Assembly (NCBI GenBank): GCA_020284085.1
Contig: JACEVL010000058.1
Span: 934,501-998,500, forward strand
DNA from: Aporrectodea caliginosa
Lineage: Eukaryota; Annelida; Clitellata; Crassiclitellata; Lumbricidae
DNA length: 64,000 bases
Direction of reading: 5' to 3'
The notes beneath the pieces were generated by a model, which had not been told where the DNA came from, ran no database searches, and saw nothing but the letters and a program-made list of their open reading frames with translations. Within the stretch, counting starts at the first letter, position 1. Every line of letters starts with the position of its first letter. The position numbers and the translations under genes were made by a program. Shown one piece after another: positions 51,301 through 60,300 of the stretch.

Positions 51301-54300
51301 ATCCTTTCTCGACTTCTTCCTTGGGGTGATTTTGCAGCCTATTACTGCTTGACTGACTCTGAAGCTCAGCTCAAGCTTTCGATAAAAACTCATCTCAGAA
51401 CAATTCAGGTGGAAGTTCTTAACTTCTTCTTTGCCAATTATGCAAAGTACATGGCCATCGGCAGAAAGACGGGGTTAAGTAAAGTTGACAAGGTAATACT
51501 TGTCGATTATATGCCTTGCAGCTACCATTGAATTCCTCACCACAGTCCTTGCATAGAATATTGCTTTGGAAAAAGGACAATTCCAGCAATAGTCACCCAA
51601 TATCTAAGGACAATCTTTGCTTGCAGAAGCACACATCTAAGGACAGTTTTTTATGAAATAATAATGACTATCCTGCATTATCTTGTATGCCTGTGTAATA
51701 GCCAATTTCACATGACAAGTACGGTATGCTGTTAATATAACTTGGCTGTGATCATTCTTTATCCTTAATGTATTATGGACCACAAACCTTGAACTTGGTG
51801 TCAACTGTTAACTCTGGATGGAACTCCAATGGTTGAGTTCTACATACCTGCAAGAGCCCATCAGTGGTGACTTTTCCACTTATCTGAGCATTATTTGCTT
51901 ATATACAACTGTTTCTTCTTAATGACCTTAAAAATAATTTTTGAGAGGTGCTAAAAAGGAGCTACATTAATTGTCCACATACAAACAAACATACAAATAC
52001 ATATACAAATATACACACATACAGAGGTAAACACACGTGCATACACACATACATGCACATTCAATCCTTGACATTAAATACATATTAAATATATTTCAAG
52101 CCGTTTTTCAGTTTGCCTGAAATATCCAACAGCTGTTCCTGGCAACTTCTGCCTCAACTCAATCCTATCAAATTTTCTGTGAAGAATTCTGAATATCTTA
52201 ACAAAGTTCTATATGTATGTATGAGCACTTCAAGATTTCTTCAGAGGCGCTCCCGACTAATATAATTTACATACAACAACATTAACATTCAGCCACTTCA
52301 TAATTTAATTACAGGTAATTAAAAACTCTCAGAAGAAACATATCTTACCATTGGGTTGGATTCTGAAGCGTGCATCATGACTGGGTAAAGGAAAGAAGTC
52401 CTTGAGCCACTGGATCGTCGGAGTGGGTGTTCCAGATGCGGAACATCGAATCATGACGCTCTGATCCTTATCCACTGCTCTCATGAATGGCCCTTCAATA
52501 ATACGTGGATATCCAGGGGAGGCTGAATTAAAATAACACCATTGTATAAATCATACCAGTTTAATTTAATTAACTAATCTACTAATTAACATAGTAGGTC
52601 AGTCAATGGAGCAGATGTAATGAGTAATGAGCTACAGTTACCCAAAATGTTACCGGTTGTCAAATGTGCTAACATCCACTATTCAGATTCAGAGTTACTC
52701 AGTTTACTCAATTTGTGCGTGTAATAAAGATTTAAATAGTAAGTAAATGAAGCACGCTTGCTTTGCAATCCTTGAAGCTTTCACAAAACAAATGAATAGA
52801 TGAAATTAAGTTGAAGATTGGCCATTGCAGTCAATGATAATTATCTAACTCTTTAAATATCCTGATCTCTTCTACCTAGCATAAGAAACAGAAAATAGAA
52901 AAATCAATACACACATAAGACTTATTCCAGCACACTTATGTAAATACATATATAAATAGAAAGGCATTACACAAGGCCTAAACAAATTTAGAATGCTTTT
53001 AACAGCATTAAGTAATAATGGGAGCTGCAATAAACGCCGTTGAACAAGGACAAATCGTTTCGTTAAAAGCATTTGTCCTTGCTACACAAACAGGTGTTTC
53101 CTAGAAAGTCTTTCCCACATTTCGCCAAGGGATCAATCAATTCTCCGCCAATCAGCCTCCTAATGAATATTCATACTATCTGATCGTGGGTCCCACAAGT
53201 GACCTGTGCAAACGTCCAGTCACTCTATTACGTGAAACTTGTGTTTTCGTTGCATTGTCCTGCTGCAGAAACGAAGCTCACAGTTTGTAATAAAGACTTA
53301 AGGGCTTTACTCTTCACCATGGGATGCAGTGGTGCAGCAGAATGTTCTGTGCTTTCTAACGCAGGTTCGAATCTACCTCAAGCCAATGTGTAGCGACCCT
53401 GGACAAGATGCTCACACACACTTGTCTGCGAGGAAGGCAATGGGAAACCACCTCACTCATCTCATCCCCGGATGGCATAAAAGCCAATGAGGCCCATTGG
53501 CCTTTGGGCAGAGAACTCATCATCATCACTGTTTTCTTAAATTCATGTGTTTGAAATTTTTTATTTCTGGAACCTTTTTGGGCTACTTGAACATTATAAA
53601 ATATTTTAAGGGAAAATGTAGGATACTTAACCAACTACACACTATATACAGTTACAGTATATCATGAATTTTATATTGTGCTATTCCTTTCTCTGGGTGA
53701 CCATGATTATTAGAAGTTACACATCATCAAAGCAGGTCAATTTGCCTTATTTGCACTATTCACTTGGCTACAAAAGTACATGTATCTCCTCGTGTATTTT
53801 AATTTGTTTCTCTTTTTTCAAACAAACCACATTTTCAACCTTTTCTTATTTGGCTCCAGCATTTGGTATGTATGCTTTGCAAGAATTTCCCGAAATTTGT
53901 CCACAAATCAGTCTAACCAAAATGACTTGTATAAATATGTAGCCTACATAAATGGCAACTTGTACCGTGCCTTTTAACAATTTCTCTAAAGCACTGAAAC
54001 ATAGCAACTTAACAGATCTAAGAAAATTCATCAAAGACAGGTGAAAAGGTTTCTTTAATTAACAGCACCAGATGAGCAATTTGACCTCCACTGCATGGCA
54101 CTGGCACTGCACCCAACATCAGGCAGTGGTTGTTGGAAGTCTCAACTCAGGTAAGCTGCTCTTTTCCATCAATTAATTTTTGATCTTCTGGAAATTTCAT
54201 ACTGAGGAAACGAAGACTTTGAAAATGATTTCAAAGTGAAAGCACAATCAGAAGTTGTTTTCTTGAACAAGATGAGAGAATTTGTTCAACATGTTATGTC

Positions 54301-57300
54301 ACACTTGGTAATGTTATGATTGCCCATCAAGAACTCATAAACTTAATAGATTTGCCAGCCTAGTAATAAATAGAACTCATAAACTTAACAGATTTACCAG
54401 CCTAGGAATAAATAGAACTGATACACTTAATAGATTTACCAGCCTAGGAATAAATAGAACTGATACACTTAATAGATTTACCAGCCTAGGAATAAATAGA
54501 ACTGATACACTTAATAGATTTAACAGCCTAGGAATAAATAGAACTGATAAACTTATAAAATTAACCACCCAAGGATAAACAGAACACATAAACTTAGTGT
54601 ATTAATCAGCCTAAAGAAAATTCAAAACCCCTTAAAGAATTATTGGAAAAAAGAATACTCAACAAGGTCCTATCATCTTTCATCACAATACCTTGAACAG
54701 GAATAACTAATAGGCTAATTTACAAATGTCTTTTCCGTTGAATGTCATTTAGGTTGCCTATTAGTAGTTCATCTTGGGCATTCATCAAAGACTATTATAT
54801 ACTCTTTGTTTCTTGTAGTAAATGCAAAATGCATGAGCTTTTCCAGAATATTAATCTAAAAAGCTACAACTTTTTACCACCAGCCAATCAACATTTATAT
54901 CCCTTAACAACACACAGAGATGACTGATTTAACAGTCAGTCCTAATCACAACACTAGGGTCTAATGTAGATTCAATACATATATATATATATAGATATAT
55001 ATATATAGAAGAGAACAGAAGTCCCTTAAGCTAGCCGCCCTGAGGCAGACATGGGTATGAAGTGTTAGTGACTTCATTTTCTTAGCCTCTGCATATGAAG
55101 GTGGGTGGCCAGTCCTCTTTCCTGCCATCTCATCTTCCCACTGATGGTACACTCATTATTGCTGAGTTGGCTAGGGGGTGCAGGTGGAGCAGAAACCTCA
55201 AGTCAAATTTATGTCCTGGCATGAGATTTGAACCTCTGACCTCTCGATTGATGGTTCAGCATGCTAGCCCCTGCACTATTCACCAATCTATACAACCTTA
55301 TTTCAATCAGCTCATTTTCCTGTAAATAAATCTTCAACAAATGCATTTGTAAACTGTGGACAGTTAAAGCAAGAAGTTGCTTCATTTGCCTGATGTATGT
55401 GAATAGAAGCGGAAACATCGTCCCATTCGTAAAAAAAAGATTTACCGTACTTCTAGTACATCTGCGGAATATCTCTACTGCAAGTCATTCAGTTTTCCAG
55501 ACCCACCGGAAGAAATGGACCCAACTGAGGCATCTGAAAGGATTCGGCCAGATGGAAGAGATTGGAAGATATGGCAAAGTATCTAAGACCATCAGAGTCA
55601 TACTCACGGCATCTGGTGGGAGAAATCTGCGGCCATTGTTTTTACTTGGAAGGAGGCTTTTTGGTCATACATTGTCTGGCATTGTTTGACAACCCACAAC
55701 TAAAGTGAACAACATCTTTCAGCACCAGTAACTTTTCACTGAACTGAAGATTTTTTCCCTCATGGATGTACTACTGCTCTTTATGAACTCCAACGCCATT
55801 TATGATACCACACATTGTGTTTGAGAGGTACACAAACATTGTTGCAAAACTCAGTTACTTTATATAAAAATATATAGTGGCTTTAGTGGCTTCCTTATTT
55901 ACTTATAGAGTGTTTACTCTGTTATCCAGATTCATCTAGGCTATTTGGACCTGTACAACAGTGAATATATATTAAAAATATGCTGAAACAAATTAACAAC
56001 TAAAAATATGAGCAATAGCTCTGCAGCTAAAAATTCAATTAATTTGTTGAAAACAAAATGAATTAATGCGAGACGTAACTAATCTTCATGGAAACACACT
56101 GTTTTATATCCTACATCCAGCTCAACTGCCTTATACTTGATTTTTATAAATCCAGACCTCAGTGTTATAGTGCAATAAAGCAGACATCCGTCTATTGGCA
56201 ACTAATCTTAATAAATTCCAGAAAATCTAGGTGTAATTCCAGAGACAGATATAAAAAGCTAAAAGTTCTTTTTGAGCTGCTTTAAATCCAAGACTGTCTC
56301 TTTTATGCTTAGTGGCATATTTCAAAAACAGTAAGGCCAATAAATATAAAAGAGACAGTGTTGGATAAAAATTGAGCATGGAATAATTCAATTTCAAGTC
56401 CTGGAGTCTAAACAAATCATTGGAACACTCTGCAATACTTCAGGTGGGAGGGAGTGAAATGTCCATGGGCGGGGTGGGTGCATTATTCTCTGCTTGACTG
56501 ATCCTAACCTAACCCTTATATTTTTATCCATCTAGTTTAACTTGCGAGAATCTTGCTTGCTTGCTTGCTTGCTTGCTTGATTGATTGATTGCTTGAGCCA
56601 CAGGCTAAAAAGTCAAATCTTGCGACGACTAGTTCGATCACTTACAATCATTCAATCGTCGTGAAACTTGGCAGATAGACTCGCCCTCGCACACACTTCA
56701 TTCTATCAAAATTTCAGTGGCCTTCCCCAAAAAGGCTAGCTTATAGAATCGGGGACTCAACTTTTCGAATCGGGAATCCCCTTTTCCGATAGGCAGCGTT
56801 GTGATTGGCCAAAATTTGTGATTGGCCGCAGTCAGAAACGAGTGCGCTGCCTCATTAAACGCATGCTATGTTGTAAAATGAACGCTGACTATATATTTGT
56901 AGAGGTAACTGCTTCATAAGACGCAAGTCCTGGTGTCAAATTATAGGATACTAGATGGATATAGTAAAAACTTTGTTTTTACGGGCTGTATTTTATTATT
57001 AATTAGTTACTGTTTTAGCCCAGTAGTAAAAAGAAATTCCGGAAAGTGAGCCCTGGAATTTAAGATAGAAGAACATTTAGCAAACGATCTCACAATGTCC
57101 CATCTGACCAACACATTAAATTATCATCTCAGCAACATGTTGTTATGTTGTCATTTCAACAGCATGTTCTCATCTTGTCATCTTAGCAGTATGTTGTCAT
57201 GATATCTCAGTAACATACTGCAACATTGTCATAACAATAATATGGCAACACGATCCAAAGTTGTCAAAGATGAAAGCTGAAAGGCCTGCAGAAGGCCAAA

Positions 57301-60300
57301 TCAGACCAAAATACGCCGATCATTTGATGAATGATGTCAGATCTCATTCCGTGATAAGGCCTCCCAAAGTAATGTTCGATCATAATGTTTGCTTTCAGTA
57401 AATGTGGCACAGAGGCTTTGATCTCACAACGTGGTTGATATACGACGATTCAGAGATCACTTGGAACCGGATTGAATCCTGTGTAGAGACTGCACGTCCT
57501 TGACAGGTCCCGTTAATGGGTTAGACCCTTCTCCCATCCTGCCAAAGCAGAGCACACAGTGCGTGGCAACCACTTCAGCCTCGGTCTTCGCAAGTAGATA
57601 ACAGCCTGCGTGTTTCCTGTTTTGGTCGCCATAGCTGCAACATGGCAACTATCTTCTGAGAACATTGTACAAGCGAACGAAAGAAGAGCAGCAGGCCTTA
57701 CTCGGCAGGTCTCAAGTGCTTTCATTTGGCCAACTTGATAACGACTGCCAGTTGTACATCTCTGAGTGTCTCTCAGAAAATGCAATCTCTACTCACAGCT
57801 GTTTCCCAAGTCCAAATTCTTCCATTTTCTCATTCAAAACTTTGAGAGAAATTGATTTTCAACTCAATTTCACACTTTGTAAACATCGCCACAAGTTCGT
57901 TTGAGCATATTTAACAACTATTTATCTCTCCAACTGTTTGTCCTGCAACATGGGTTTGTTGTAGTTACTGTTTTATATGCACTGTGTAGTGTGTATGTTT
58001 AACCTTTAGAGAACCATGTTTTTAGTGATTTCAAATCCTGAATAATCCTTTCTATCTCAGCTCAAGCAAACTAACAATGAAAATAAAAAAATACATCAGG
58101 CACCACATTCTGATAAATGATGTAGCACTGTGCTAAAGAAAAAAATCAAGGAAATTATAAACAAATAAAAATACCAACATCTGTCTTTTAAAGAAATACC
58201 TAAGGCATCATCTTATTCAAAATATCTTTTCAAATCCATTGCTATTTTCCATTTTGCAATTTCTTTTATTGCAAGGACAATGATGTATCGGTGTTTTTAG
58301 AAATGGCTTCAGATGCACACCATCGCAGAAATCAAATGTAATTACTAAATCATATTTTTCATAATGCAGCACTATTCGCAACCAACATGTTTCCATTTAT
58401 GATCAATAAATTCTGCAATATTTACAATATGCAAAAACGCAAGATCAAGCATATAATCCAGACCTCAGCAGTCTCAGCCAGAAACTAAAGCCGCCCACAT
58501 AAACAACATAAAAATTGAAGAGAAATTAAAGACTCAGATAATATAGTTTTCTTAGAGATGTTCTTTATTGGTTAATAATAATAATAATAATAAGCATACA
58601 TCTAATGGTTGAAAAACAACCAGCCATCAGACAAGGCAACACTACGTGTTGTGTATAAAAGCAGCAGACATTAAGGGCCATTACACTCACAGTCAATGTG
58701 GCCTACAACCAGAGATTAATGTAGCCTTTTCAAGTATTCTCTGGCAGAGGGCCTCAATGAGTGTGCACTGACTCAAGATAGTTTATATCTGCAAGCGTCT
58801 AAGCACACATTACAGTTTATTCATGCGTACACGTTGTTCATATTTTGACTGCAATTGCAATAACATGTTATTATACACATGCACCTAATAAATACATAGT
58901 AAGCCAATAAGTGCAAACTATGGCTCTCCGATGCAAAGAAATCTTTAATGTAAAGCTCCATTTAACATCAAATAGTCTGTTAAACAGGCGCTGCCACATA
59001 TGCGGCTCTTCCAAATCCGTCATCAATCACGAAATCATTACTGGAAAACTGGCCATCGAATTCCCTCCTCCACACATCTCCTGTCAAACGTGTGTGTCCG
59101 GCACAGAACCCAGATAATTAGAAGACCCTTGCAACGTGCCTCCGATCAGCACAACACATTCCACCGTCATTATCCATTCCCGCACCGCATCTTGCGATTT
59201 CATATACAATTGAATGTCAACTTAAGTCTAAATGATAACACTCGTAGCCATTCGAGCGATAAATGTCAAAATGGAATTCATCCAAGCGCGGTCGGCCATC
59301 CTCTTAGACGGCATTACAGAAATCGTTATTGGCAGATTGCTCCTCGATTCGGCAAATCCAGAGCAGTCGTTATTCTCCGGAAAGTTATACCCATTTAGGG
59401 CGGCCATACCAACGCATGTACCGCTTCGATAAGTTATATTGGAGCAGTGGGAAATTAACAGGGGATCAAAAATCAACATAAGCCAACGAACATCAAACAT
59501 TGTAACAAACGATGCGAAATGCTCATCCTAACCGGTTATTGAATTTGTCCCCTCCTCCGCGCTGACGTTGAACAATATTTATTCAATCGTCCAGCACTAG
59601 ATTACCTAATATATTTACCCGTATAGTACCCACTACCACTCAGGCTTGCAAAGTACACATCACTTGAGCGCATGACAAATCTACTCGTCAATACCATTCG
59701 TTTTTGTTGCGTTTACTTTGCGTCTGACTTTCAGCTCACATACATCAAGTATTCTTTATTTCTACCTTCACATAATGGAACATTCAGGCACAAAAAATAA
59801 TATTAAATAATAACATTAATATTTTTCCCGATGTACAACTCACTAAGATAACTCATGAACTGACTTTATGGGTATTTAGCCTACTTGATTGCAGCACTGT
59901 CCATTAGACATCGGCGCCATAGAACTTGTCACTTAGCAATAAATAATTAATAATAGCTAATTAAGAATCAGCAGCAGTTTCTGCTGCTTAATGCACGTGT
60001 TACAGACAAAAACACTGTTTCTTACATCTCGATAAATCACATGTTGACATTGGCAAAGGAAAAAACTGTGATATATGATTGATCAGAGCTGGTTAACCTG
60101 GTTACATCTAAACAACTAGATACAGGATGTGATGGAGATTGTTCCTAGCAAATATCCCCAATTGCTTTTCAGGGTAGCTGCTAATGATGATTATTATAGC
60201 AACACCATGTTTCATATTACTCCTAGCAAATATTTCTAATTGCATGTCAGGGCAGTTGATTCTGATAAATATAGCAATTCCATGTTCCATGTTTTTCCCT

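Noticed and set aside
54377..54589. ORF with 14-residue repeats ([14 protein letters not shown])
   Set aside because: Produced by the 42-bp minisatellite, which happens to be a multiple of three; no other coding evidence.
54340..54600. CRISPR-like array
   Set aside because: Direct tandem units without unique spacers in animal DNA: a minisatellite.
55393..55689. 98-codon plus-strand ORF
   Set aside because: No recognisable domain, no splice context, alone in a large intron; kept only as unassigned.
59000..59500. ORFs on both strands around 59.0-59.5 kb
   Set aside because: Neither shows a motif, repeat or splice phase compatible with Lar.
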